Origin: Paenibacillus camelliae
GTDB taxonomy: Bacteria; Bacillota; Bacilli; Paenibacillales; Paenibacillaceae
NCBI RefSeq assembly: GCF_023715345.1
Contig: NZ_JAMBNY010000016.1
Location: 32,238 to 96,237, forward strand
Reading direction: 5' to 3'
DNA length: 64,000 nt
Position numbers and translations under genes: made by a program. Shown one piece after another: positions 26,579 to 35,380 of the stretch. How positions within the stretch are numbered: position 1 is the stretch's first letter; the number at the start of each line of letters is the position of its first letter. The notes below the pieces were generated by a model. The model saw only the letters and a program-made list of their open reading frames with translations. It was not told the DNA's origin and searched no databases.

Positions 26579-27382
26579 ATGGACGGTAGAGATTGGAGTC
26601 TATTTTTGCAGCCATACGAACAGGCAGTTGAAGAGCTTAAGGTTAAATTCAAGACAATGCGAACTGAGCTTAAAAGTCGCGAAGACTATGCGCCGATTGA
26701 ATTTGTTACCGGTCGAGTAAAGCGAATTTCAAGTATTTTAGATAAAGCAAAACGATTAAATGTCAGCGACGATCGATTGCATCTAGGGATCGAGGACATT
26801 GCTGGTATACGTATTATGTGTCAGTTTGTAGATGATATTTACCGAGTGGCATCTCTCATTCGTATGCGCAAGGATTTAAAGCTAGTTTATGAGAAGGATT
26901 ATATAACTAATTATAAGGAAAGCGGTTATCGCAGCTATCATATGATTATTGAGTATCCTGTTCAAACCGCATTAGGTCATACATTAATTTTAGCAGAGAT
27001 CCAAATTAGAACGCTGGCCATGAATTTTTGGGCAACGATTGAGCATTCGTTAAATTACAAATATAAGAAGGATTTGCCAGAGGATGTTAAGGATCGACTG
27101 CAGAAGGCAGCAGAAGCAGCGAATTTGTTAGACAATGAGATGACGACGATAAGAAAAGAAATATTAGATGCGCAAATGAAGTTTGAAGAAAACTCCAGCT
27201 GTGTGGCAACGATATTATCGGGTATTCAGAAGCTTTACTCCTTTCACCAGGTAAGGCTTGCCGCACAGTATCAAAATAAGTTCAACGAGCTGTTCGACTT
27301 GGAGGACTATGAAGCGTTAGAGCAGCTTTCATTAGAGCTAGTTGCAGATATTGCACAAGCAAGAAAAAACAATCCGCTCTAA
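26579..27382 (+). CDS. Small alarmone synthetase (RelQ/YjbM-like GTP pyrophosphokinase)
   Basis: 267 aa from the ATG at 26579 (AGGAGG at 7 nt). Synthetase domain only: GRVKRISSILDKAKR, EDIAGIRIMC, YRSYHMIIEYP, EIQIRT and WATIEHSLNYK are the expected substrate and catalytic motifs. No HD hydrolase, TGS or ACT domains. It makes (p)ppGpp. At 267 aa it is longer than YjbM (about 211), with extra C-terminal helices. Probably co-transcribed with pyrD, which would link alarmone and pyrimidine synthesis. Confidence 0.9.
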   Translation: MDGRDWSLFLQPYEQAVEELKVKFKTMRTELKSREDYAPIEFVTGRVKRISSILDKAKRLNVSDDRLHLGIEDIAGIRIMCQFVDDIYRVASLIRMRKDLKLVYEKDYITNYKESGYRSYHMIIEYPVQTALGHTLILAEIQIRTLAMNFWATIEHSLNYKYKKDLPEDVKDRLQKAAEAANLLDNEMTTIRKEILDAQMKFEENSSCVATILSGIQKLYSFHQVRLAAQYQNKFNELFDLEDYEALEQLSLELVADIAQARKNNPL

Positions 27383-27385
27383 ACA

Positions 27386-27421
27386 AAAGCACGGGATCTC
27401 ATCAGTGAGATCCCGTGCTTT
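27386..27421. terminator. Bidirectional terminator after the alarmone synthetase
   Basis: Perfect 16-bp stem (AAAGCACGGGATCTCA and its complement), four-base loop. Confidence 0.92.
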
Positions 27422-27436
27422 AGCTTTATAGATGAA

Positions 27437-27943
27437 TTAATGTTTAAACTGCTCGTCAATTGCAAGCTTGATTTCTTCTAGGCTGCTTCCCGAGTCAGCC
27501 ATTTCTACTACAAGCTGCAGCTCTTGCTTACAGATCCCGCAGGTTGTACTGTGATCGGTCCAGGTAATTGGTCCGTCATCTGACTGCTCAACCATATAGC
27601 ACCTCAGTAACGAATCATGAGGCTCGTCAATGTCGGTCCCGTCCATACATCCGCAATAGCAAGGAAGCTCGTGCATATGATGTGCATGATCTACGACTTC
27701 ACCATATAGTGAAGCAGTAAGCTCTGTTTGCTGCTCTAGAAATTGAGGCAGCTCCTCGGCAGAGGCCGTCGTCTCCCACGTCTCTGAGCCTACTTGATGC
27801 ACGTGAGTGGATTCCTTCTCACTCAAGCTGCAGGCAGCAAGAAATGTAATGATTGCAAAGCCAAGCAAAAATAAATACATGAGACTTGAATGCTTGGACG
27901 ACTGTTGCTCATGCTGATCAGCATCAACATTCATATCGTTCAT
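27437..27943 (-). CDS. PCYCGC-motif lipoprotein
   Basis: 168 aa. A charged N-terminus precedes a hydrophobic stretch and lipobox FLAAC (Cys38), so it is exported and lipid-anchored. PCYCGC (about residues 93-98) defines the family, followed by CYMVEQ and a CGIC pair, plus a His-rich stretch (HAHHMHELP). The Cys/His content suggests metal or redox binding, but the family's function is unknown. Starts 15 bp after the thioredoxin-like gene: one operon. Confidence 0.85.
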   Translation of the reverse strand: MNDMNVDADQHEQQSSKHSSLMYLFLLGFAIITFLAACSLSEKESTHVHQVGSETWETTASAEELPQFLEQQTELTASLYGEVVDHAHHMHELPCYCGCMDGTDIDEPHDSLLRCYMVEQSDDGPITWTDHSTTCGICKQELQLVVEMADSGSSLEEIKLAIDEQFKH

Positions 27944-27958
27944 TCCCTACTCCTTTTC

Positions 27959-28468
27959 TTAGCCTTTGTATTTTTCAAAAAATGCTCGGAATTCTTCCAA
28001 GCTCGAACCTTGATTAGAGCCTTCTACTGTTACACCACCGACGATGCGTTCTTTCTCAACACCATCTTCGAAGTAGATTAACGTTGGTGTGAATTCCACA
28101 TTATATTTCGTTTGATACTCAGGGAACTCCAGCACATTAAACTGATGCATTTCTACGCCAAGCTCATTAACAATTGGCATAATTTGTGGTGTTGTTTGTT
28201 TACAGTAGATGCATGTGGAAGAAAACATATAGACGATAAAATCTTCCTTATTTTCAACCTTTTCATCGAGCGCTGCAGGTAATATAATATTCTGGTAATT
28301 CTCGTCTTTCAAAAGTTCACGAGTAGCTGGATTCAACTCGCTTGACGGCTTGCCGTAAAGAGCATTGTCCGGTTCGAGGTTGTTGATGACGACGATACCA
28401 ACGAGCAATAGAACGATGATGCCAATGTAAATAAACACCGTCTTATTTTTTTTCTTTTTTTTGTTCAC
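27959..28468 (-). CDS. Membrane-anchored thioredoxin-like protein
   Basis: 169 aa. Lys-rich start, one transmembrane helix (about 10-28), then a thioredoxin fold with CIYC (about residues 86-89) and cis-Pro in EFTPTLIYF. Exported, probably an oxidoreductase or thiol-disulfide exchange partner of the Cys-rich lipoprotein encoded next. GTG at 28468 with GGAGG about 11 nt upstream. Confidence 0.87.
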   Translation of the reverse strand: MNKKKKKNKTVFIYIGIIVLLLVGIVVINNLEPDNALYGKPSSELNPATRELLKDENYQNIILPAALDEKVENKEDFIVYMFSSTCIYCKQTTPQIMPIVNELGVEMHQFNVLEFPEYQTKYNVEFTPTLIYFEDGVEKERIVGGVTVEGSNQGSSLEEFRAFFEKYKG

Positions 28469-28580
28469 AGGCTTGTTACCTCCGAATAATAGGATTATAA
28501 GTGATAAGTCTCTTACTTTTTTATATTATACACGAAAACTATAGTAGATGAAAATTTTCTACAGCTAATGGGGGTTATGC

Positions 28581-30140
28581 ATGAAGATAGATCTGCCAGA
28601 CATGTTTGTTCAAAAAATGAAGCTGCTGCTCGGTGAAGAATATGAGCAGTTTATAGCTTCCTATAATGAGCATCGCTATTACGGATTACGACTAAATGAA
28701 CTGAAAATTAAAGTCTCGGAATGGGGATCGTTACCAGAGGATACGCAAACCTACCAAGCTCAGATTCCTTGGTGTGAGAGTGCCTATTACTATAATGAAG
28801 ATATACGCCCAGGGAAGCATCCATATTACCATGCAGGCTTATATTACATTCAAGAGCCAAGTGCAATGGTTCCTGTAGAGCTGCTTGACGTTCAGCCAGG
28901 TCATAGAGTGCTAGATTTGTGTGCCGCTCCAGGCGGTAAATCAACACAGATCGCATCCAAGCTTCAGCAGCAAGGTACATTAGTGAGTAATGACATTGCG
29001 ACAGAGCGCTTGAAGCCGTTAATTAAAAATCTTGAGCTTGCAGGGGTTCGTAATGCGGTTGTGTTGAATGAGCATCCCGCCAATATCGCTAAACGATTTA
29101 TCGGCTGGTTCGATCGAATTCTCGTTGATGCACCATGCTCAGGTGAAGGAATGTTTAGAAAGCAGCCGGCAATGATTGAGGAGTGGAACTCCTATTCTGT
29201 TGAACGTTGCTCTAATATGCAACGTGAAATACTAGAAGAGCTTGCATTAATGCTTGCACCAGGTGGACGTATGGTATACTCAACCTGTACGTTCTCGCCA
29301 GAAGAGAACGAAGAGCAAATTGCACAATTCATTGCACAGCATCCTGAATTTAGTATCGTCCCAATTGAGCCGAAATTTGGATGGACCAGCGGTAAGCCAC
29401 AATGGGTGTCAGCAGAGACAAAAGCAATGCTTGACGAGGAGCAGATGCAAAGCATTGCAGGGACAATTCGTTTATGGCCTCACCATATGAAGGGGGAAGG
29501 GCATTTTGTAGCCGTGTTGAGGAAACAAGGGGAACCATATATCCCACCTCAGCAAGCAGATCAGGAATTGAGCGAGCTTCGTATTGCTTGGCCTGAGCCT
29601 TTTCACAACAATGAGCACAATCGTTATCAATCGAAACCTAAAGCTAAGCAAGCGGTACAAAAACAACAGTCAAAAAAGCCAAAAACTACAGAGATAAATT
29701 TGCAAATGCTATGGCAGCAGTTTCAGCAGGATAATGTGCTGCTTACAGGGTATGAGCCCATGCGAGCGGTATTAATAGGTGATAGAGTTTTTGTACAGCC
29801 CTACGAGCTGCCTAATCTTGACGGCTTAAAGGTTGCGCGTGCAGGCTGGATGATCGGTGAGATTAAAAATAATAAATTCCTTCCCTATCATCCACTTGCA
29901 ATGGGTATTCGACCAGAAGAGGCGACACGTGTGCTTTCACTCTCCCCTGATAGTGAGCTGCTGCTGCGATATCTAAGAGGCGAAACGATATTTGTTAAGG
30001 AAGAGCAGCTGCAGATTAATGGAGAACTGAAATGCAATGGCTTTGTGTTGGTTTGCGTAAATCGATTTCCAGTCGGATTCGGAAAGTACATGGATGGCAT
30101 GATAAAAAATGAGCTTCCAGCAGGTTGGAGGATGATGTAA
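28581..30140 (+). CDS. rRNA cytosine-C5 methyltransferase (RsmF/NOP2/Sun family)
   Basis: 519 aa. SAM site DLCAAPGGKSTQ (about 113-124), DAPCSGEGMFRK (motif IV, catalytic support Cys) and STCTFSPEENE (motif VI, nucleophile Cys). The C-terminal region (about 370-519) has the RsmF-type RNA-binding module. It methylates a cytosine in 16S rRNA (m5C). ATG at 28581. Immediately followed by the pseudouridine synthase at 30141 with no gap, so both rRNA modifiers are translated from one message. Confidence 0.9.
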   Translation: MKIDLPDMFVQKMKLLLGEEYEQFIASYNEHRYYGLRLNELKIKVSEWGSLPEDTQTYQAQIPWCESAYYYNEDIRPGKHPYYHAGLYYIQEPSAMVPVELLDVQPGHRVLDLCAAPGGKSTQIASKLQQQGTLVSNDIATERLKPLIKNLELAGVRNAVVLNEHPANIAKRFIGWFDRILVDAPCSGEGMFRKQPAMIEEWNSYSVERCSNMQREILEELALMLAPGGRMVYSTCTFSPEENEEQIAQFIAQHPEFSIVPIEPKFGWTSGKPQWVSAETKAMLDEEQMQSIAGTIRLWPHHMKGEGHFVAVLRKQGEPYIPPQQADQELSELRIAWPEPFHNNEHNRYQSKPKAKQAVQKQQSKKPKTTEINLQMLWQQFQQDNVLLTGYEPMRAVLIGDRVFVQPYELPNLDGLKVARAGWMIGEIKNNKFLPYHPLAMGIRPEEATRVLSLSPDSELLLRYLRGETIFVKEEQLQINGELKCNGFVLVCVNRFPVGFGKYMDGMIKNELPAGWRMM

Positions 30141-30887
30141 TTGAGTGAGAAGCTTCGGGTGGATAAACTGCTCGCACATGCAGGGTACGGTACACGAAGT
30201 GAGATTAAGAAGGCAGTAAAGCAGGGGAGAGTACTTGTCAATGAACAGAAAATAAAGGATAGCGGGATCATCGTTAATCCAGCAGTTGACATCGTTGCCT
30301 TTGATGGTGAGATTGTTAGCTATCGTTCGGTCATTTATATTATGCTGAATAAGCCTCAAGGAGTTATTTCAGCTACGGAGGATGGACGTGAACGTACGGT
30401 CATTGATTTGCTTGATCCAGAAGATGTGCTGTTAAAGCCATTTCCTGTTGGTCGTCTTGATAAAGATACGACAGGGCTGTTGCTGCTTACGAATGATGGA
30501 CAGCTGGCACATGAGCTGTTATCCCCGAAAAAGCATGTAGATAAAACGTATGAGGCTTGTGTTCTAGGAAAGGTAACGGTGGAGGATCAGCTTGCTTTTG
30601 AGCAAGGCGTTACGTTGGATGATGGCTACGTTACTCGACCAGCTAAGCTAACTATTCTATCACATGAAGAGCGTGAGGACGATGTAATCAGCTGGATAAG
30701 ACTAACGATAACAGAAGGGAAATTTCATCAGGTCAAACGCATGTTTCAGAGCGTTGGCAAGAAGGTGCTAACGCTTAATCGCATATCGATGGGACCGCTT
30801 GAGCTTGACCCAGCATTAGCGCTTGGTCACTATCGTGAGCTAACTGATGAAGAAGTCGAGCTGCTTAAGCAGCATCGTGCAAAGTGA
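30141..30887 (+). CDS. RsuA-family 16S rRNA pseudouridine synthase
   Basis: 248 aa. S4 RNA-binding domain (about 5-50) and a catalytic domain with GRLDKDTTGLLLLT (D107 catalytic), PKKHVDKTYE and GKFHQVKRMF. The RsuA/RluB/E/F subfamily modifies a single uridine; RsuA targets the 16S decoding area. The TTG start at 30141 follows the stop of the methyltransferase gene directly. Confidence 0.9.
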   Translation: MSEKLRVDKLLAHAGYGTRSEIKKAVKQGRVLVNEQKIKDSGIIVNPAVDIVAFDGEIVSYRSVIYIMLNKPQGVISATEDGRERTVIDLLDPEDVLLKPFPVGRLDKDTTGLLLLTNDGQLAHELLSPKKHVDKTYEACVLGKVTVEDQLAFEQGVTLDDGYVTRPAKLTILSHEEREDDVISWIRLTITEGKFHQVKRMFQSVGKKVLTLNRISMGPLELDPALALGHYRELTDEEVELLKQHRAK

Positions 30888-30937
30888 TAATCTAAATTTC
30901 AGTGATCGCGATCATAGAGTCATAAATATCTAATCTG

Positions 30938-30991
30938 CCGCATTAATAATAGTAGAGGTATGTAATTCTAGTGAATGCACCTTAAATGCGG
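30938..30991 (+). promoter_or_regulatory. Inverted repeat that could mask the SD of the Cys4 protein gene
   Basis: CCGCATT (30938-30944) is complementary to AATGCGG (30985-30991), whose last G overlaps the GGAGG SD of the gene at 31001. In RNA this would make a stem ending at the SD. A perfect palindrome TGATCGCGATCA lies at 30903-30914. Confidence 0.4.
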
Positions 30992-31000
30992 AGGTATATT

Positions 31001-31261
31001 ATGGCCAAAAATAACCGAGGTAAATCATTGTACAAGCAGCCTTCAAGATCTCGCGGTACATGCCCCATCTGTTTGGCGACACGTACCAAGCTGCTCGAAA
31101 CTGTTAAAAAAGCTGATGGCACGCAGCTGAGTGTATGCAAGCGCTGCAGTAACGCCTCAGCTGAGCGAATTGAGTCTGCGGTCAATACGCGCTTACCGCT
31201 TGCGTTTCGCAGGAAGCATAGGAAGGCATTCCATCAGCTGAAAGCACAGCAACTGAAGTAG
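31001..31261 (+). CDS. Small basic protein with a CPIC/CKRC zinc-ribbon-like pattern
   Basis: 86 aa from the ATG at 31001 after GGAGG. Two Cys pairs (CPIC at about 25-28 and CKRC at about 49-52) spaced as in zinc ribbons, in a strongly basic protein with an RRKHRKAFHQLK tail. It looks like a nucleic-acid- or ribosome-binding protein, but I do not recognise the family. Confidence 0.65.
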   Translation: MAKNNRGKSLYKQPSRSRGTCPICLATRTKLLETVKKADGTQLSVCKRCSNASAERIESAVNTRLPLAFRRKHRKAFHQLKAQQLK

Positions 31262-31284
31262 CGAGCATATCTCGCACACTGAAG

Positions 31285-31325
31285 AAGTCCAGTCGAAATC
31301 TATAGAATTCGATTGGGCTTTTTTA
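31285..31325 (+). terminator. Terminator of the Cys4 protein gene
   Basis: AAGTCCAGTCGAA pairs with TTCGATTGGGCTT, then TTTT. Confidence 0.88.
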
Positions 31326-31533
31326 ATATGTTTCTAGTTTTTAATATTGTTATTTTCAGATATCGGTGTAAAATTTATGTAGCGACTACAAGAAATGATT
31401 GATTAAAATTACAACGCCTCTCGCTAAGCTTTACCTGAGTTACAAGTACAATTTTCCAGATTTTCTTCAATGATAACTATGATAGACTGTTGTATATTCA
31501 ATCAAAGGGGTGGGCGAAAGAGGTGAGCGCGCA

Positions 31534-33411
31534 ATGATCGTAAAGACTCCATGGCCTCGAAAGCTTATTAGCTTCATAATATCCATTACTTTGTTATTAT
31601 TTATAATTTTGACGTTATTCACACCATTGAGTATGGCAGAAGCTCCCGATCATGAAGATCGAATTCCAGCATTATTGAATTTAAGCACGGGCTTCGAACA
31701 TGAATTTTATGCTGATTTAGATGGTGAATGGTTCTTTTTTGAAGAAAAACTACTCTCGCCAACTGACGTTTATCATTACATTATAAGAGATCAGACGAGT
31801 ACCGTACATATCCCTAGCTCATTTAAAAAACAGATTGGAGCTTCCGATACTTTTGGCACCTATGCAACGAGGGTCAAGATACCTGAAGAATATATCGGAA
31901 GAACACTTGCCATTCACATCCCTTTTCAATATAGCGCCTATAAGCTATTCGCGGATCGGGTTGAAATAGCTAGTAATGGTACCGTTGGCACGAATGCTTT
32001 AGAGCATCGAACAGAAATGTCACCTATGCTTGGCTACTTCGTTCCAATTACAGAAGAGATTCTGTTGACGCTACAGATATCGAGCTTTAACGATTTGCGT
32101 GGTGGCCTTGAGAATTCGATGTATATCGGTGATGCTGCAGTCGTCGGACAAAATTTCTATACCAACGTTATTTGGATGCTATTTGTCATCGGCTGTATTG
32201 TAATTATGGGAATCTTCACCATTCTTTTTGCTTGGTTTCGTAGGCAAGAAAGGGAATTTTTAATTTTTGGACTGTTTTGCATTAGTTATGCGGTTCAAGC
32301 TTTTTTTGGAGATCCATTCTTTTATACATTAACGTTGCTACGCGTTTCATTTGAGTGGGGAACAAGGCTAGAATATTTATTTGCTGAGGCAAGTCTGTTA
32401 ATGCTCATTCTGTTATTCTCTCAATGGTATCCCAAGTTTTCTAAGCGAGTATTAACGAGCGTATTTGCTGTAACGGTGCTTATTATGCTATTAACGATTG
32501 TAACTAAGCCCATTATGTTTCAGCAGCTGTTTCAGTATGTTTTTTATTTGTCGTTATTTGTCGCAGCGTATGCCATCTATATCATACGAATTAGCTTTAA
32601 AGACCTAGAAATTCATGATTCACCTAATCTGATTGGACTAATTGTTGTAGCTCTTGGCTTATTAAACGATTATATGATGTCGCTTGGCTGGATACATTCT
32701 ATAAAACTATCCTTGCTTGCCGTAGGCGTCTATGTTGTCGCTCAAGTGTTTATTATGAGTAAAAGCTATGCGAATAAGGTCCAAGAAACAGAGGATCTCA
32801 ACAATAGTTTAACGCTAATGAATGCGACATTGGATGAGCAGGTGAATGTAAGAACAAGAGAGCTGAAGCTTGCCAATGAGCAACTGGCACACCAAGCGAC
32901 CATTGATAGCTTGACGGGATTGTACAACCGGCATCGCTTTAATGCTTTTTTTCGGCAAGCGTTTCAGGAAGCACTTGATCAACGGACACCTCTATCGGTT
33001 ATTGTGCTTGATCTGGATGAATTTAAGAAATATAACGATTACTACGGTCATTTACAGGGTGATAAACTCATTAAGGAAATTGTCCATATAACAAGTCAAA
33101 AGCTACCGCCAAACAGCTTATATGCTCGCTTTGGTGGAGAGGAATTTGTCGTAGTACTTCCATATACGCTGCAGGAAGAAGCCGTTAAAATTGCAGAGTG
33201 TATGAGAGCTGCTGTGGAGGATGCGAAGCTGCTTCATGAGGGGAGACAGAATGAACGCTATGCCACAATTAGCTTAGGTGTTGCGACTCTCGATCATAGG
33301 GCGCAATTTCGCTTCGAGACTGAGCTCATCGATGCAGCGGATCAGCAGCTTTATCGTGCGAAGCGGGAAGGAAGAAATCGGGCCTATGCCGTATCATATG
33401 AAATGACATGA
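31534..33411 (+). CDS. Membrane diguanylate cyclase, 7TMR-DISM plus GGDEF
   Basis: 625 aa from the ATG at 31534 (AGAGGTG at 9 nt). Signal peptide (1-38, ending MAEA), an extracellular 7TMR-DISMED2-like domain (about 40-185), seven membrane helices (about 200-400), a short coiled coil and a C-terminal GGDEF domain with GGEEF at 534-538. It should make c-di-GMP from GTP in response to an external ligand, possibly a carbohydrate. The RxxD inhibitory site five residues before GGEEF is absent (the segment reads NSLYARF), so product inhibition by that route is unlikely. Confidence 0.9.
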   Translation: MIVKTPWPRKLISFIISITLLLFIILTLFTPLSMAEAPDHEDRIPALLNLSTGFEHEFYADLDGEWFFFEEKLLSPTDVYHYIIRDQTSTVHIPSSFKKQIGASDTFGTYATRVKIPEEYIGRTLAIHIPFQYSAYKLFADRVEIASNGTVGTNALEHRTEMSPMLGYFVPITEEILLTLQISSFNDLRGGLENSMYIGDAAVVGQNFYTNVIWMLFVIGCIVIMGIFTILFAWFRRQEREFLIFGLFCISYAVQAFFGDPFFYTLTLLRVSFEWGTRLEYLFAEASLLMLILLFSQWYPKFSKRVLTSVFAVTVLIMLLTIVTKPIMFQQLFQYVFYLSLFVAAYAIYIIRISFKDLEIHDSPNLIGLIVVALGLLNDYMMSLGWIHSIKLSLLAVGVYVVAQVFIMSKSYANKVQETEDLNNSLTLMNATLDEQVNVRTRELKLANEQLAHQATIDSLTGLYNRHRFNAFFRQAFQEALDQRTPLSVIVLDLDEFKKYNDYYGHLQGDKLIKEIVHITSQKLPPNSLYARFGGEEFVVVLPYTLQEEAVKIAECMRAAVEDAKLLHEGRQNERYATISLGVATLDHRAQFRFETELIDAADQQLYRAKREGRNRAYAVSYEMT

Positions 33412-33415
33412 AGAA

Positions 33416-33477
33416 AGGGCAGATTGAAAGCCTGAATGCTGTATCATTTACAGCTTCAAGTAAGTCCAATTTGCCCT
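33416..33477. terminator. Terminator between the cyclase and the helicase gene
   Basis: AGGGCA/TGCCCT arms extended by GATTG/CAATT, with an inner GCTGT/ACAGC hairpin. No strong T-run on the plus strand, so moderate support. Confidence 0.5.
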
Positions 33478-33497
33478 GATGTTAATGATTTACGGTC

Positions 33498-34910
33498 TTA
33501 TCTACGTCCTCTTCCACCGGATCGACCGGGCTTGCTTGCTTGATTTCGTGATCTACTGCTGTTGTTTGAGCGAGTCGAAGATGATTTCTTGGTTGATCTA
33601 GGTTTTATACCCTTGGCCAAATCAAGATCAGCTTGTGTAATTTCCCAAGGACTATTTTTCTTTGTCTTCGGTCTCGATTTGCCCACATCTGCTGAAGCTG
33701 GTGATGAAGATGCTCTATCCTGTCTACCTTTCGAAGGCTGCTTACGAGCAGAGTTCATGCGAGATTTTGCTGCGGATGAACTTACAGATGTCCCGTCTTG
33801 TTCCAGCTCACGTCGGACAATTCTTTGCTTAATGCTTCGTTCAATAGCTTCCAGCTTATTAGCATCTCTAGCGGTAGCAAGGGTAATCGCATAGCCAGCA
33901 TGACCAGCTCGTCCAGTACGACCGATACGATGAATATAGCTTTCAGCGTCTAGCGGCATATCGTAGTTATAGACATGGGATACTCCTTCAACGTCTAGAC
34001 CACGTGCAGCAACATCGGTAGCAACAAGGATCTGAAGCTTCATATCTCTAAAGCGTTTCATTACTTGCTCACGCTTAGCCTGTGTCAAGTCGCCATGGAG
34101 CTCGTCAGCATTGAAGCCTTCATCCTGCAAAGCCTCCGTTAGCTTTGAAGCACGCAGCTTCGTACGGCAGAAAATAACCGCTAAAAAAGGGTTGTTTGTG
34201 CGAAGCAGCTGAATAAGCGCACCTTGCTTTGCTCGGTCAGTTGTCATCACGACACGCTGCTTAATGTTATCAAGCGTGACTTGCTGAGACTTGATCTCAA
34301 TATATTGCGGCTTGTTCATCAGCGAACCAGCGAGGTTGCGGATAGCGTCAGGCATCGTTGCCGAGAACAGCATCGATTGCTTTGCTTTAGGTGTTTGCAT
34401 AAGAATCGATTCGACTTCAGGCAAAAATCCCATATGGAGCATTTGGTCGGCTTCATCTAGCACCATATGCGTTAGCTTTCCAATATTCATGCTGCCGCGT
34501 CTAAGATGGTCTAATAATCGACCAGGTGTTGCAACGACGATTTGTGGAGCGTTTTTAAGCTTCTTAACCTGCGCGATAACATCTTGTCCACCATAGCAGG
34601 CAAGAACAGATGCGTTAACTACGCTAGCTAATTTCTTTAACTCACTAGTAATTTGAATCGCGAGCTCGCGTGTCGGTGTTAAGATTAGTGCCTGTACTTG
34701 ATCTTTGTCCGTTCGTACCTGCATTAAAATGGGTAAGATAAAGGCTAGAGTTTTGCCTGTACCTGTCTGAGCTTTAGCAATAAGATCTGCTCCGTTCAGC
34801 AATGCGGGTATAGCTTCTGCTTGAATCGGGGTAGGCTCGGAGATTCCATGTAGCTGCAGTTGGGTAGCAAGCTGCTCGGTTACTCCTAATTGAATAAATT
34901 TGTTTGTCAT
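33498..34910 (-). CDS. DEAD-box RNA helicase, RhlE-like, second copy
   Basis: 470 aa from the ATG at 34910 (a GTG precedes it). [10 protein letters not shown] near 43-52, PTRELA, GTPGRLL-equivalent [22 protein letters not shown], and [10 protein letters not shown] are all present. The C-terminal 100 residues are Lys/Arg/Ser-rich, low complexity, ending GGRGRR, and lack the CshA dimerisation domain. It is thus distinct from the cshA-like gene at 9.5 kb and is probably a cold-shock or ribosome-biogenesis helicase. Confidence 0.9.
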   Translation of the reverse strand: MTNKFIQLGVTEQLATQLQLHGISEPTPIQAEAIPALLNGADLIAKAQTGTGKTLAFILPILMQVRTDKDQVQALILTPTRELAIQITSELKKLASVVNASVLACYGGQDVIAQVKKLKNAPQIVVATPGRLLDHLRRGSMNIGKLTHMVLDEADQMLHMGFLPEVESILMQTPKAKQSMLFSATMPDAIRNLAGSLMNKPQYIEIKSQQVTLDNIKQRVVMTTDRAKQGALIQLLRTNNPFLAVIFCRTKLRASKLTEALQDEGFNADELHGDLTQAKREQVMKRFRDMKLQILVATDVAARGLDVEGVSHVYNYDMPLDAESYIHRIGRTGRAGHAGYAITLATARDANKLEAIERSIKQRIVRRELEQDGTSVSSSAAKSRMNSARKQPSKGRQDRASSSPASADVGKSRPKTKKNSPWEITQADLDLAKGIKPRSTKKSSSTRSNNSSRSRNQASKPGRSGGRGRR

Positions 34911-35042
34911 CACGATATGTCCTCATTTCTTTTCATCTGTATTAGTATACCAGTTGTAACCAATGAGTGCATCATTTGCTTTCATATGTTATGCTAAAGT
35001 ATCTGTGTTATTTTTTCACTCAGCAAAATGGAGGTGTTTCTT

Positions 35043-35357
35043 ATCGCATTCGGTATCACGCGAGCTGAATTAGAAGCTTGGAAAGCAGCTATCGACCAAG
35101 GCGAAATCGCTTTTTTAACTCATTATTGGCGAGATGCACGCTTCCCAAACAGCCGAACCGTTACGAAAGTTGGCTGTCGTGATGTCAATAAGCTTGCTTC
35201 ATGGTGCATCGAGCATCATTTAGATCCTCAATATATTCATTATAGAGATAAATATCCGCATTTTGATTTACTCGGCCCTTATCAATATAAGGTTTTGCAG
35301 CAACTTGGTCTTCATGATCATATTGTACGTTTTGGACTACATAAGCAACGTCAATAA
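35043..35357 (+). CDS. Conserved small hypothetical protein, apparent ATC start
   Basis: 104 aa if initiated at the ATC at 35043, which lies 6 nt after GGAGGTG (35030-35036). The expected family start is a Met followed by AFGITRAELEAWK; here the codon in the Met position is ATC. The only ATG in frame (35028) overlaps the SD itself and lacks one of its own; a GTG at 35034 is inside the SD. The rest (HYWRDARFPNSRTVTKVG, PHFDLLGPYQ) looks globular and conserved, resembling YneQ-type proteins of Bacillus from memory. Function unknown. Confidence 0.72.
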   Translation: MAFGITRAELEAWKAAIDQGEIAFLTHYWRDARFPNSRTVTKVGCRDVNKLASWCIEHHLDPQYIHYRDKYPHFDLLGPYQYKVLQQLGLHDHIVRFGLHKQRQ

Positions 35358-35380
35358 AACTACGAAACAATGAAGAAAGT

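Noticed and set aside
33498..34910. Duplicate of cshA by recent gene duplication
   Set aside because: Motif variants and the C-terminal regions differ widely, so the two helicases are distinct paralogues.
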